From Azophilus sp965220425 (GTDB lineage: Bacteria; Pseudomonadota; Gammaproteobacteria; Pseudomonadales; Azotimanducaceae): 64,000 bases of DNA. Both the position numbers and the translations under genes were made by a program. Within the stretch, counting starts at the first letter, position 1. Every line of letters begins with the position of its first letter. Of the stretch, positions 1 to 8,818 are shown piece after piece. Below the pieces are notes generated by a model that saw only the letters and a list, made by a program, of their open reading frames with translations, had not been told where the DNA came from and ran no database searches. Location: assembly GCA_965220425.1 (NCBI GenBank), contig OZ244830.1, positions 1,612,001-1,676,000 of the forward strand. The letters are read 5' to 3'.

Positions 1-644
1 ACGCGACCATTTTCCATGTTGACGCCGGTCACTTCCGTTTGTGTGTGAATTTCAGCGCCATACTCCGCAGCACGTCTTGCATAACCCCAGGCTACGCCGT
101 CATGCCGGGCTATTGCTCCCGGTGGATGATACAAAGCACCCAGAATAGGATAGCGGACATTGCTTCCAAGATTGAGTTTCGGACACAGTTTTGCAATCTC
201 ATCTGGATAAACCAACTCCGAGTCGACACCAAGATGTTTGTTGACTTCAGCACGCCAGCGCGCTGTACTCACGGCGGCATCAGTATGCGCCAGGGTGAAG
301 TGTCCACGCTCCGAATAGAGCAAGTTGTAATCCAGTTCATAGCTCAGTTCGCGGAACAAGCCGACGGACTCATCATAAAACTTCACGCCTTCTTCGGTGA
401 GATAATTTGAACGAACTATAGTCGTATTTCGGGCGGTGTTGCCGCCAGCCAGATAGCCTTTCTCAAGTACCGCGACATTGGTAATCCCCCATTCCTTTGC
501 CAGATAGTACGCCGCCGCCAAACCATGACCGCCGCCGCCGATAACGACAACGTCATAGCAATTTTTGAGATCGGCAGGTTTTGGAAAATGCCGTTGTAAT
601 TTCGGCTGCCTGTTCAGGCCAAATTTCAGTAACGATAGAGGCAT
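1..644 (-). CDS. mgdA: N-methylglutamate dehydrogenase subunit A / sarcosine oxidase beta-like flavoprotein (partial, C-terminus outside window)
   Basis: The protein starts MPLSLLKFGL and has an N-terminal FAD dinucleotide-binding stretch (VVVIGGGGHG, about residues 32-41) followed by EKGYLAGGNTARNTT, the hallmark of the beta subunit of heterotetrameric sarcosine oxidase. About 214 residues lie in the window. In the N-methylglutamate pathway the homologous MgdA is the catalytic flavoprotein that oxidises N-methylglutamate to glutamate and formaldehyde (family knowledge). The gene lies downstream of gmaS and mgsABC on the same strand, which favours MgdA over an ordinary SoxB. A 341-base gap filled by a repeat element separates it from gmaS, so it may need its own promoter or readthrough. 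Confidence 0.85.
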   Translation of the reverse strand, partial: MPLSLLKFGLNRQPKLQRHFPKPADLKNCYDVVVIGGGGHGLAAAYYLAKEWGITNVAVLEKGYLAGGNTARNTTIVRSNYLTEEGVKFYDESVGLFRELSYELDYNLLYSERGHFTLAHTDAAVSTARWRAEVNKHLGVDSELVYPDEIAKLCPKLNLGSNVRYPILGALYHPPGAIARHDGVAWGYARRAAEYGAEIHTQTEVTGVNMENGR

Positions 645-695
645 AGGGTTTCGATCAGATCAGAAAATCGAAATCATGCTCTTGAATTTCTTGTC

Positions 696-988
696 TAGCC
701 CGCATATTGCACCAAGGGCCGCGATGATCGCGTAGGATTTTGCCCGTAGGCGCGTGCTCGCGGGAGCCTTCAGCCGGGGAGCGCGAGGGGGCACCCCTCG
801 CATAATAAGACTAATCATAGCCACGCCTATGGTGTAGGGAGCATGTGCGCGGATACGGGCAAAAGACCAGCGAGGGCGCGGCAAGCGCAGTTTGTATCCG
901 GAACAACTTCAGCATATTTGGAAGCAACCGTGAAAAAACAAACAACATTCTATATCTCAATGAGCGGCTTGGTGCAATATGCGGGCTA
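696..988. repeat. CTAG-bounded inverted-repeat element A1 (MITE-like)
   Basis: The element is bounded by near-perfect terminal inverted repeats. The left end at 696-716 reads TAGCCCGCATATTGCACC and continues CAAG; the right end at 968-988 is its reverse complement. Each end sits in a CTAG. The interior shows no credible ORF but shares several blocks, in inverted orientation, with the element at 30885-31132 (around a central CCACGCCTATGG block and a TTTTGCCCGT block). The right end supplies the TAG stop codon of gmaS. The element lies inside the methylamine operon, between gmaS and mgdA. Confidence 0.8.
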
Positions 989-2290
989 GCAATCCAATGT
1001 AGTTTGTCGTTCCCAATCGCTCAGATGAGAAGCATATTCGTTCCACTGGGCAGTCTTGAGCTTTGTATAGGAATCGACCAGTTCACTACCCAATCGTTCT
1101 CGAAGAACCTCACTCTTTTCAAACAGTCGTAGCGCATCCAGTAGATTGGCGGGCAAGAGCTTTGCCGATTCAGCCCTGTGTCCCTGTTCGTACATATCGA
1201 TATGCAGGGGTTCACCTGGGTCACGTTCGTTTTTGATCCCATCGGCACCCGCCGCGGCCACACCTGCCTGCATCAAGTACGGATTCGCGCTGCCATCCAT
1301 CAAGCGCAGCTCAAAACGACCCTCATCAGGGACGCGAATCATATGAGTACGGTTGTTACCTGAATAGGTAACTGTGTTCGGCGACCAGGTTGCGCCCGAC
1401 TTCGTACGTGGCGCGTTGATCCGTTTATAGCTGTTCACCGTGGGGTTGAATAGCGCGCACAAAGCCGTAGCGTTATGCATGATGCCGCCCAGAAAATCAT
1501 AAGCGAGTTTGGAAAGGCCCAAGTCACCGCTTTTGTCAAGAAATAGGTTTTTCTCGCCTGCCATGTCCCATAGTGAGACATGAGAGTGGCACCCGTTACC
1601 TGTCAAGTTGGCAAACGGTTTTGGCATAAACGTAGCCCTGTAGCCATGATTCTCGGCGACTTGTTTAGTCATATATTTGAAAAAGACATGCCGATCCGCT
1701 GTTGTAAGGCAATCATCGTATTCCCAATTCATTTCAAACTGACCATTGGCATCCTCATGATCATTCTGATAAGGATTCCAGCCCAGTTCGAGCATGGCAT
1801 CGCAGATTTCACTCACAACATCATATCGACGCATCAAGGCAGATTGGTCGTAACAAGGTTTTTCCTGAATATCAAAAGGATCCGAGAGATCATTTCCTTG
1901 CGGACTCAATAGAAAATATTCGCATTCAACCCCTGTTTTCATGCGATACCCTGATTTTTCCAGCTTCGCCAACTGACGTTTTAGCGCGATGCGTGGAGAA
2001 GCCTCAACTTCCTTACCGTCCATCCATAAATCACCAGCCAGCCAAGCTACTTCGGGTTTCCAGGGCAATTGGATCAAACTATCCGGGTCCGGTATCGCGA
2101 ACATATCCGGATGTGCAGGGGTCATATCTAACCATGCTGCAAATCCTGCAAACCCAGCCCCCTCTTTTTGCATTCCCGCGACGGCGCGGGCGGGCACAAG
2201 CTTGGATCTCAATACGCCAAAGAGATCGACAAAGCTAATCAGGAAATACTTGATACTCTTTTCTTTTGCAATTTGTGCAAGTTCAGCCAT
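986..2290 (-). CDS. gmaS: Gamma-glutamylmethylamide synthetase (glutamine synthetase family)
   Basis: The product is 434 residues and belongs to the glutamine synthetase superfamily. Visible hallmarks are ECEYFLL (metal site), NWEYDD, GNGCHSHVSLWD (ATP and ammonium region) and NRTHMIRVP. GmaS ligates methylamine to glutamate with ATP to give gamma-glutamylmethylamide, the first step of the N-methylglutamate pathway. The sequence alone cannot exclude a plain GlnA-like enzyme, but the flanking mgsABC and mgdA genes make GmaS the best reading. I chose the ATG at 2290 because AGGGG lies 7 bases upstream; an in-frame ATG seven codons earlier has no such site. The stop codon TAG (986-988) is the last three bases of repeat element A1, so the C-terminus ends exactly at the element boundary. 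Confidence 0.85.
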   Translation of the reverse strand: MAELAQIAKEKSIKYFLISFVDLFGVLRSKLVPARAVAGMQKEGAGFAGFAAWLDMTPAHPDMFAIPDPDSLIQLPWKPEVAWLAGDLWMDGKEVEASPRIALKRQLAKLEKSGYRMKTGVECEYFLLSPQGNDLSDPFDIQEKPCYDQSALMRRYDVVSEICDAMLELGWNPYQNDHEDANGQFEMNWEYDDCLTTADRHVFFKYMTKQVAENHGYRATFMPKPFANLTGNGCHSHVSLWDMAGEKNLFLDKSGDLGLSKLAYDFLGGIMHNATALCALFNPTVNSYKRINAPRTKSGATWSPNTVTYSGNNRTHMIRVPDEGRFELRLMDGSANPYLMQAGVAAAGADGIKNERDPGEPLHIDMYEQGHRAESAKLLPANLLDALRLFEKSEVLRERLGSELVDSYTKLKTAQWNEYASHLSDWERQTTLDC

Positions 2291-2468
2291 ATTTTTTCCC
2301 CTGTTGACCAATTTACCCGTCTAGAGACTAGCGAGGCTTCGCCTCAGACCGACAAGGCATGTGTTGCAATCTTCTGATTTCGCTAATAATTCCAAAAATG
2401 TGACTCAATTGTAAACGATACGCCCGCTCAAGAAATCTAGAGACTAGAGGCTAGAGACTCCCTGGACT

Positions 2469-3791
2469 TCATAATCCATTTACTCCCGGAATCCAGCTTG
2501 TGCCCGCCAGTGGGACTCTTGCCATTGCCGAGGCCTCGACCGAGAGTGCGACCAGATCTTCCGGTTCAAGATTGTGCAGGTGACTCTTGCCACATGCCCG
2601 TGCAACTGTTTGCGCTTCCAAGGTCATACACTGCAGATAATTTCTCAAACGGCGTCCGCCAAGTTCCGGGTCGAGGTTCCCCATCAATTCCGGGTCCTGA
2701 GTTGAAATACCCGCAGGACAACGGCCCTCATGATAGTCATCGTAATATCCCGCCGACGAACCAATCTTGCGGTACTCATCCTCGAATTTCGGATGGTTAC
2801 AACCAATGGCGATCAAGGCTGCCGTACCAATGGAAACCGCATCCGCGCCAAGCGCCATGCACTTCGCCACATCCGCGCCATTACGTATGCCACCTGATAC
2901 GATAAGCTGAACCTTGCGATGCATGTCCATTTCCTGCAGGGCCTGTACCGCCTGAGGTATTGCCGCAAGTGTCGGGATACCTACGTGTTCAATAAAAACT
3001 TCCTGCGTCGCTGCAGTTCCACCTTGCATACCATCAACCACGATGACGTCTGCACCGGCTTTCACTACCAGCTTGGTATCGAAATACGTACGCGTAGCGC
3101 CAATCTTTACATATATGGGTACTTGCCAATTGGTAATTTCACGTAGCTCGCGAATTTTTATTTCCAAATCGTCTGGTCCGGTCCAATCTGGATGACGGCA
3201 AGCACTGCGTTGATCAACGCCTAAGGGCAACGTGCGCATCTGCGCAACACGATCCGTGATCTTCACTCCCAGCAGCATGCCGCCACCACCCGGTTTTGCC
3301 CCCTGTCCCAAGACCACTTCTATGGCATCCGCCTTGCGCAGATCATCCGGATTCATGCCATAACGCGAAGGCAGGTATTGGTAGACCAGGGTTTTGGAAT
3401 GCGCTCGTTCTTCAGGAGTCATTCCACCATCGCCAGTGGTTGTGGAAGTACCCATTGCGTTTGCGCCGCGTCCCAATGCTTCTTTCGCATTTGCGGACAG
3501 GGACCCAAAACTCATACCCGCGATCGTGATCGGGATATCGAGATGTAAAGGTTTCTCCGCAGAGCGATCACCAAGTACAACATCCGTAGCACACGTTTCC
3601 CGATAACCCTCTAACGGGTAGCGCGACACACTTGCACCAAGGAAAAGAAGATCATCAAAATGGGGAACTTTGCGTTTTGCGCCAAAACCGCGGATATCGT
3701 AGATGCCCGTTTCCGCGGCCCGATTAATTTCCCAAATCGTATTCTTGTCGAAAGTGGCGGATTGTCTCAACCCCGGATTTTCTGTTCCCAT
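2469..3791 (-). CDS. mgsC: N-methylglutamate synthase subunit C (FMN-binding glutamate synthase domain)
   Basis: The 440-residue protein is a stand-alone glutamate synthase core domain. It has the FMN barrel segments GMSFGSLS, GQGAKPGGGGML, IYVKIGATRTYFDTK and VDGMQGGTAA. A CPAGIST motif near residue 359 corresponds to part of the cysteine motif that holds the 3Fe-4S cluster in glutamate synthases. In the pathway it uses gamma-glutamylmethylamide as amino donor to form N-methylglutamate together with MgsA and MgsB (established knowledge). It follows mgsB by 17 bases, so it is co-transcribed. Confidence 0.88.
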   Translation of the reverse strand: MGTENPGLRQSATFDKNTIWEINRAAETGIYDIRGFGAKRKVPHFDDLLFLGASVSRYPLEGYRETCATDVVLGDRSAEKPLHLDIPITIAGMSFGSLSANAKEALGRGANAMGTSTTTGDGGMTPEERAHSKTLVYQYLPSRYGMNPDDLRKADAIEVVLGQGAKPGGGGMLLGVKITDRVAQMRTLPLGVDQRSACRHPDWTGPDDLEIKIRELREITNWQVPIYVKIGATRTYFDTKLVVKAGADVIVVDGMQGGTAATQEVFIEHVGIPTLAAIPQAVQALQEMDMHRKVQLIVSGGIRNGADVAKCMALGADAVSIGTAALIAIGCNHPKFEDEYRKIGSSAGYYDDYHEGRCPAGISTQDPELMGNLDPELGGRRLRNYLQCMTLEAQTVARACGKSHLHNLEPEDLVALSVEASAMARVPLAGTSWIPGVNGL

Positions 3792-3808
3792 TTCTTACCT
3801 ACTCCGCG

Positions 3809-4480
3809 TTAGAGAACGGCATTGTCAACCTTGAAATTATAGAGATCGCGTCCCGAGCCATATCGTTTGAAATCCGTTGGATCATCGTCAAAACCCGCTT
3901 TTTCCAACAAGTTCTGAAGTTCAGAAACGTGCTCTTCACGCATTTCTTTTTCAACACAATCCGCGCCAAGGGATTTGACGTTTCCTTTGACGTATATGCG
4001 TACCTCATATGCGGAATCGCCCAGAGCGTCCCCGGCATCGCCACAAATAACCAGGCATCCAGCCTGCGCCATAAACGCGCTCATATGCCCCACCGAGCCT
4101 TTAACGACAATACCGGTTCCCTTCAGCGAGATACCACATCGAGAACTGGCATCACCTTCGATAACAAGTAATCCACCATTTCCCGTTGCGCCGGCATACT
4201 GGGAAGCGCTGCCTTTGACATGAACGACTCCTGACATCATATTCTCAGCCACGCCTGGTCCAACATTACCGTTCACCGTGACATTCGCTTTCTGATTCAT
4301 ACCGGCGCAGTAGTATCCAGTGTGTCCATCAATCGTCACGTTAATGTCAGTGCTTAAACCTACAGCAATCGAATGCTTGCCGTCTGGGTTATCGATTTGC
4401 CAGTCAGTCCCTGGCTTGCCGTTTTGTAAACTTTGATTGAGTTCACGAAGTTCCGTTTGTCTTAAGTCTATTACCTGCAC
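3809..4480 (-). CDS. mgsB: N-methylglutamate synthase subunit B (GXGXG glutamate synthase C-terminal domain)
   Basis: The 223-residue protein is a right-handed beta-helix domain like the C-terminal GXGXG domain of glutamate synthase. Repeated glycine-rich rungs are visible (NVTVNGNVGPG, GVVHVKGSASQ, GLLVIEGDASS, GIVVKGSVG, GCLVICGDAG). Upstream of 4480 the frame stays open but overlaps mgsA. The best start is GTG at 4480, four bases after the mgsA stop and giving MQVIDLRQ. The ATG overlapping the mgsA stop (TAATG) is in another frame. It works as a structural subunit with MgsA and MgsC. Confidence 0.82.
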   Translation of the reverse strand: MQVIDLRQTELRELNQSLQNGKPGTDWQIDNPDGKHSIAVGLSTDINVTIDGHTGYYCAGMNQKANVTVNGNVGPGVAENMMSGVVHVKGSASQYAGATGNGGLLVIEGDASSRCGISLKGTGIVVKGSVGHMSAFMAQAGCLVICGDAGDALGDSAYEVRIYVKGNVKSLGADCVEKEMREEHVSELQNLLEKAGFDDDPTDFKRYGSGRDLYNFKVDNAVL

Positions 4481-4484
4481 AACA

Positions 4485-5381
4485 TTAATGACCCCAACTG
4501 TATATTTGAGCTGGTTGCGGTTCCCAGATATTGGCTTGACTGGCGCCAGGAAGACATTCGATGGCTCGGAATTCTGAAGCCATGGCCACCCAATCATCTG
4601 TTTCCGCCATGATTGCGGGCTTACAGGCAATTGGATCTCTAACTACGGCAAAGCCATCATGGGTACCAATTGCAAAGGTATAAAAACCATCCAGATCTTC
4701 AAGTGCGCATTCAATCGCTTCTTCAAGAGTATCGCCGTCGCTCAAACGCCAGGTCAAATAGCCGGCCGCCACCTCTGAATCATTTTCCGTACGAAACTCT
4801 ATACCTTGTCTGCTTAGCATCCTGCGCAGATGATTGTGATTTGATAAGGAGCCGTTGTGCACCAGGCATAAGTCCAAACCGGTCGAAAATGGATGAGAAC
4901 CCTGAGTTGTAACCGCACTCTCGGTCGCCATGCGTGTATGACCCAGAGCATGCGTCCCAGTCAGGCTGCGTAATCCGAATCCATCGACAAAGGCTTCAGG
5001 CAAACCCTTTTCTTTGTAGATTTCGATTGCGTCGCCGTCGCTCATCAGGCTGAGCTCGCCATGATTCACCTGTAGCCAGCCGCGAACCTTCGCAGCCTCG
5101 GCATTCACAACCATAAGCCCATGGTTTACACGAACTTCAAGAATAGTCTTTCCGTCAAACGCGCTATCCAACTCATTCTGTAAGCTGCTCCAGTCGTATT
5201 CCAGATCAGGGTGATAAAGAGAAAGCTTGGTTTTACCTTTACCGACAGAGTTTCTGTAGACCGCGACACCCGCGCTGTCGGGTCCCCGCTCTGTCATCTG
5301 GATCAACATATCGGCAACATGCAAACCCAAGCTGTCTTCAATGGACGCAGATTTCGCAAATAGTCCGACAATTCCGCACAA
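4485..5381 (-). CDS. mgsA: N-methylglutamate synthase subunit A (class II glutamine amidotransferase), TTG start
   Basis: The 298-residue protein is an Ntn-type glutamine amidotransferase. Class II enzymes need cysteine as residue 2, exposed after removal of Met. The frame reads TTG-TGC-GGA at 5381, giving M-CGIVGLFAK, with a strong GGAGGT ribosome site seven bases upstream. An upstream ATG in the same frame (5396) overlaps that ribosome site and would bury the nucleophile, so TTG is the real start. Other motifs are TERGPDSAGVAVYRN, GHTRMATES and VHNGSLSNH. It is the first gene of the mgsABC-gmaS-mgdA operon and releases the amino group from gamma-glutamylmethylamide. Confidence 0.87.
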   Translation of the reverse strand: MCGIVGLFAKSASIEDSLGLHVADMLIQMTERGPDSAGVAVYRNSVGKGKTKLSLYHPDLEYDWSSLQNELDSAFDGKTILEVRVNHGLMVVNAEAAKVRGWLQVNHGELSLMSDGDAIEIYKEKGLPEAFVDGFGLRSLTGTHALGHTRMATESAVTTQGSHPFSTGLDLCLVHNGSLSNHNHLRRMLSRQGIEFRTENDSEVAAGYLTWRLSDGDTLEEAIECALEDLDGFYTFAIGTHDGFAVVRDPIACKPAIMAETDDWVAMASEFRAIECLPGASQANIWEPQPAQIYSWGH

Positions 5382-5589
5382 AATAGAGACCTCCAAACGT
5401 AAGGAAAGACTACACTCCGCTGTTCCAAATGGTAATCAAATTGGCAAACGAAAACGAATGGGGCTATGCCAAGAACGCTGGTCGCATTCGGAAACCTGGC
5501 GTGCCGGCAATTCAAGGGCGCCGAAAAATCGGGCGTCGAACACCTGAAGAAATTTATCGACAGGAACTCCGCAGTCATCGCGAGAATAA

Positions 5590-5925
5590 CTAATCAGATC
5601 CTTGCTCCTCCAGGACGTACTCCGCTACCTGCTTGTGTGCCGCAAACCAGACATCATCCCGAGAGCGGATGTGGGCAATCGGCTTATCGAGAACAAGAGC
5701 ACGAGATCGCTGACCGGTAACGTGCGGGTGCATGATGACCGGCGCCGGCACGCCGTGTTTGTCGAGAATATTGAGAATATGATCCATCCCGCGCCGAGCC
5801 CCGCACTGGCAACGGGCGAGGGAGGCGATGAATGTATCGCCGCATGCGCACCATCCATAACGGGTGCTGTACTCATACCGCTTTCGCTCATGTTCATGCC
5901 CCCGCTGCAAAACTCGATCGGACAA
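5590..5925 (-). pseudogene. Polysaccharide deacetylase-family remnant (internal deletion)
   Basis: The 111-residue frame joins two pieces. GMDHILNILDKHGVPA resembles the early beta-strand segment of polysaccharide deacetylases. HPHVTGQRSRALVLDK followed by HIRSRDDVWFAAHKQVAEYVLEE resembles the extreme C-terminus of the same family. The roughly 150 residues that normally lie between them, including catalytic residues, are missing, so I read this as an internally deleted gene. Family assignment is from motif memory and is moderately sure. Confidence 0.5.
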
Positions 5926-5974
5926 GGCAATTTAGTTGATTAAATTATTTTAGTCAATTAGCCTTCGCGGACCC

Positions 5975-6316
5975 TTGGAAATTGTTGATATGAACGCAGC
6001 CCGGATTACCGGAATCGCAGAATTTGTCAGCCATTGGGCAGCCAGAACGCCCGATTCAGAAGCGATTGTGTCGGAAGGCGAACGCCTGACCGACCGCGTG
6101 CTGAACGAGCGAGTGGATGCGTGCGCCCGGACGCTGAACGCCTGCGGCGTCACCCGGGGCGACCGGGTAGCCGTACTGTGCAAGCCCCGCTGGGAGTCCT
6201 TCGTCATATTCTACGCCCTGTGTCGTATCGGCGCGAGCTGGGTCGGCCTCAACCTGTCTAAACAAACCCGACCACCTCTACTCTCAACCGAGACTGCCAC
6301 AATACATCTACGATAA
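5975..6316 (+). pseudogene. Acyl-CoA synthetase (AMP-binding) N-terminal remnant
   Basis: About 90 residues match the N-terminus of acyl-CoA or fatty-acid CoA ligases (FVSHWAARTPDSEAIVSEG, LNERVDACARTL, GVTRGDRVAVLCKPRWESFVIFYALCRIGASWVGLN). The similarity ends at about 6260 and the frame closes at 6316 with unrelated sequence, before any AMP-binding motif. The remainder of the enzyme (over 400 residues) is absent. An internal ATG at 5990 is an equally possible original start. The next intact gene begins 140 bases downstream. Confidence 0.7.
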
Positions 6317-6456
6317 GGAAGAACTCGAATGCATTGATCGCGCCTGTGCGGAATGGGATGAAAGACGCGGGGCCGACACGGAGCCAGGTCGGTGACTGGA
6401 ATCTCCCGTTCGGATATAGTCAGGCTTTGGCTGCTTCAGCTATTCGGGAGGAAATC

Positions 6457-7539
6457 ATGCAGGTAGGCATGTTGATGGTGTTCCAGAATTTCGAGGATGG
6501 AACTACCGATCAGGGCGCTTGGGAACGCGACATACACATCGGCAGCCTCGCCGAGCCCCTCGGCTTCGATTACCTGAGTTCCGTGGAGCATCACTTTTTC
6601 AACTACGCGATGTGTCCGGACAATCTCGAGTACCTGAGCTACATGGCCGCCAAAACCGAACGGATTGGCCTGTTGACCGGCGCGGTCATCCTGCCGTGGA
6701 ACGATCCGCTACGCGTGGTCGAAAAGATGATCACCCTCGATCACCTGAGCAAGGGCAGGGCGCTATTCGGCATCGGCCGGGGGCTGTCGCGGCGGGAATA
6801 CGAACCCTTCGGCGTGGACATGAGCGAATCCCGCGAGCGCTTCGACGAGGCGGCCGAGATGATCGTCCGGGGCCTGGAAACGGGCGTGGTCGAAGGCGAC
6901 GGGCCTTTCTACCCGCAGAAGCGCACCGAAGTGCGGCCGCGGCCCTATGCGAGTTTCAAGGACCGCTTCTATGCCGTTGGCATGTCATCCGACTCGGTGC
7001 CGGTGGTTGCCCGCCTCGGCGCCAAGATGATGACCTTCGGCACGAAACCCTGGCAGGAGACCGTGCCCCACTTCAACCGCTATCGCGACCTGTACCGCGA
7101 GCATCACAACACTCAGCCCCCGTCTCCCGTCTGCGTGGATTTCCTGTTTTGCGACGAGAGTGGCGAACTGGCCGAATCGATGGCGCGCAAGCACATTTCC
7201 AACTACTTCATTTCCGTCATGGAACACTACGAGTTGGCAAACGAGCACTTCCGCGAGATGAAGGGTTACGGCGACTACGCGGACAATGCCGAACTGCTGC
7301 GCGATTCGAACATGGGGGATGCGGCGAACGGTTTCGTCGACATCAATGCCTGGGGTACGCCGCGGCAGATGCTCGAAAAGCTGGAAGACCGCTTCCGGGT
7401 GCTCGGCGACTATGATCTCTGCATTTCAGCCAGCTACGGCGGCTTGACCACGGAGCAGTCCGAAAAGAGCCTGCGGTTGTTCGCCGAGAAGGTATTGCCC
7501 GAGTTGAAGTCCTGGCGGACGTACCAGTTCGCTGCCTGA
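6457..7539 (+). CDS. LLM-class flavin-dependent oxidoreductase (luciferase-like monooxygenase)
   Basis: The 360-residue protein has the bacterial luciferase-like TIM-barrel fold: VEHHFFNYAMCPDN, TERIGLLTGAVILPWNDPLRVVEKM, LDHLSKGRALFGIGRGLSRREYEPFGV. Such enzymes use reduced flavin and oxygen on a small organic substrate, which cannot be told from sequence. The frame is open further upstream, but ATG 6457 has GGAGG six bases before it and starts the homologous region (MQVGMLMVFQNFED). The upstream open part is read-through of the junk between the acyl-CoA synthetase remnant and this gene. Confidence 0.88.
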   Translation: MQVGMLMVFQNFEDGTTDQGAWERDIHIGSLAEPLGFDYLSSVEHHFFNYAMCPDNLEYLSYMAAKTERIGLLTGAVILPWNDPLRVVEKMITLDHLSKGRALFGIGRGLSRREYEPFGVDMSESRERFDEAAEMIVRGLETGVVEGDGPFYPQKRTEVRPRPYASFKDRFYAVGMSSDSVPVVARLGAKMMTFGTKPWQETVPHFNRYRDLYREHHNTQPPSPVCVDFLFCDESGELAESMARKHISNYFISVMEHYELANEHFREMKGYGDYADNAELLRDSNMGDAANGFVDINAWGTPRQMLEKLEDRFRVLGDYDLCISASYGGLTTEQSEKSLRLFAEKVLPELKSWRTYQFAA

Positions 7540-7545
7540 TCCGAC

Positions 7546-7983
7546 TCATTCAGGCCAGTCGTTAGTAAATGTGCGTTCGGGGCAGGGCGCACATGCGATG
7601 CGCCGCAAGTTGTCGGCATGCGGGGGTCGACCGGCAGGCGGATGACGGCGCGCCGCGATGTCCTCGCAGTGCGGATAGTACCGGCGCACTACCTGGTCGT
7701 GATTGAGAAAGTCGATGTCGGGTGTCGACACGGGACGTTCGAGCAGTTCGAAGCCATTGGTATGCAGGGTGCGCCGTTGTGACTCCGCCAGGCAGCGCGC
7801 GTCATGCACCGGCATCTGCCGCTCTTCCAGGTCCAGGCCTGTTATGCCCGTATCGTTGCCGTGGCAGTCCCGGTGCAGGAGCACCTTGCCGTTGCGATAG
7901 AGAGAGCGCTCAACGGTCGCCGCCATGTAGCTGAACGGCCCGGTTCGGACGGCGCCGGTTCGCGCTACCGATGTCAAACTCAT
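7546..7983 (-). pseudogene. CmcJ/NvfI-like oxidoreductase, truncated
   Basis: Residues 1-105 of this frame resemble the N-terminal half of CmcJ/NvfI-family (2-oxoglutarate oxygenase-like) proteins: QMPVHDARCLAESQRRTLHTNGFELLERP followed by FLNHDQVVRRYYPHCEDIA. Full-length members continue for another 150-plus residues containing the metal ligands. Here the similarity stops at about 7660 and is replaced by a proline/arginine-rich tail. Translation could still start (GAGACATAGAA precedes the ATG), but a working enzyme is unlikely. The family call is from motif memory. Confidence 0.45.
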
Positions 7984-8032
7984 TTCTATGTCTCTTGTGG
8001 GTGCATCGAGGGCCTTTCAGGTCCTGCGGCTG

Positions 8033-8230
8033 CTATCGCCGCACCCGCTCCGCATACCAGCGTTGAAACTGCCAAGTGGCCGCCTCCAGGGGCTTCAGGA
8101 TGCCCTCGACCTCGTCGGGCCGGAGCAGTCCCGCCTCGGGAGGGCTGGCCGGAACCGGCCGGGCGTAGGTCGACACGATCTCGTTCCCTTCTCTGCCCTG
8201 CATGGCGCAGAAGATCCTTTGCGGCTGCAT
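8033..8230 (-). CDS. Small ORF of unknown identity, possibly a remnant
   Basis: A 65-codon frame ends LKPLEAATWQFQRWYAERVRR. The C-terminal half has amphipathic, protein-like composition, but I do not recognise the family. It lies 49 bases upstream of the CmcJ-like remnant on the same strand. There is no clear ribosome site. It could be the surviving tail of a larger deleted gene, in keeping with its surroundings. Confidence 0.2.
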   Translation of the reverse strand: MQPQRIFCAMQGREGNEIVSTYARPVPASPPEAGLLRPDEVEGILKPLEAATWQFQRWYAERVRR

Positions 8231-8359
8231 GTTAGCGGTTGCCGGCCGCCTATGTCATTGACACATTGTATTTGACGAATCTATCGTTGATTGGTCCGGC
8301 CAAGTGCTGGAATGCCGGGTTCGACCGTCAGGCCAGCGCTACAGAAGGGGGAAATCGAA

Positions 8360-8626
8360 ATGGGCAAAATCAATACCTCACTCGCAGGCAAGGTCGCCAT
8401 CTCCCCGTCGGTGACCCGCACGGAAATCATCGAGGAGTGGATTGAGGAATTCGAAGCAGCGATGGATGACGAGAGTTTCCGGTTCAACCCCATGCGTCGC
8501 ATCTGCGAACCGGAAGAGATCGCTGCCGCAATCGTCTTCGTGTCGAGTCCGGCGGGGGCTTTCATCAATGGAACGAACCATGTTATCGACGGCGGAATGT
8601 CGGCCATGGTGCCTATCGACCTGTAG
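8360..8626 (+). pseudogene. Short-chain dehydrogenase with central deletion
   Basis: The frame starts with a good ribosome site (GGGGGAAATCGAA then ATG) and MGKINTSLAGKVA, the usual SDR start just before the TGxxxGxG motif. It then jumps directly to SPSVTRTEIIEEW and the SDR C-terminus PMRRICEPEEIAAAIVFVSS and NGTNHVIDGGMSA. About 170 residues holding the nucleotide-binding glycines and the Ser-Tyr-Lys catalytic set are gone. The deletion is in frame, so a short peptide could be made but not an enzyme. Confidence 0.8.
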
Positions 8627-8818
8627 GGGCGTCCCTCGGGCCGGTGTTGGTTCGCCCCGACGACCCCGCTGATTTTACCGCGATCCCAATGGCCGGGAGG
8701 GGCAGGCGGTGGCCGTCCCGGTGCCACTGGTCCTGATGCTGCGGCAGCTCGCGCGATGCTCGCGGCACGCAGGTTCGGGAGGCGTCCGGCTGGGATCCGA
8801 CCCGGGGTCTCCTCCGGA

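Noticed and set aside
696..988. CRISPR array or tandem repeats
   Set aside because: The repeats are terminal and inverted, with no regular spacing and no cas genes anywhere in the window.
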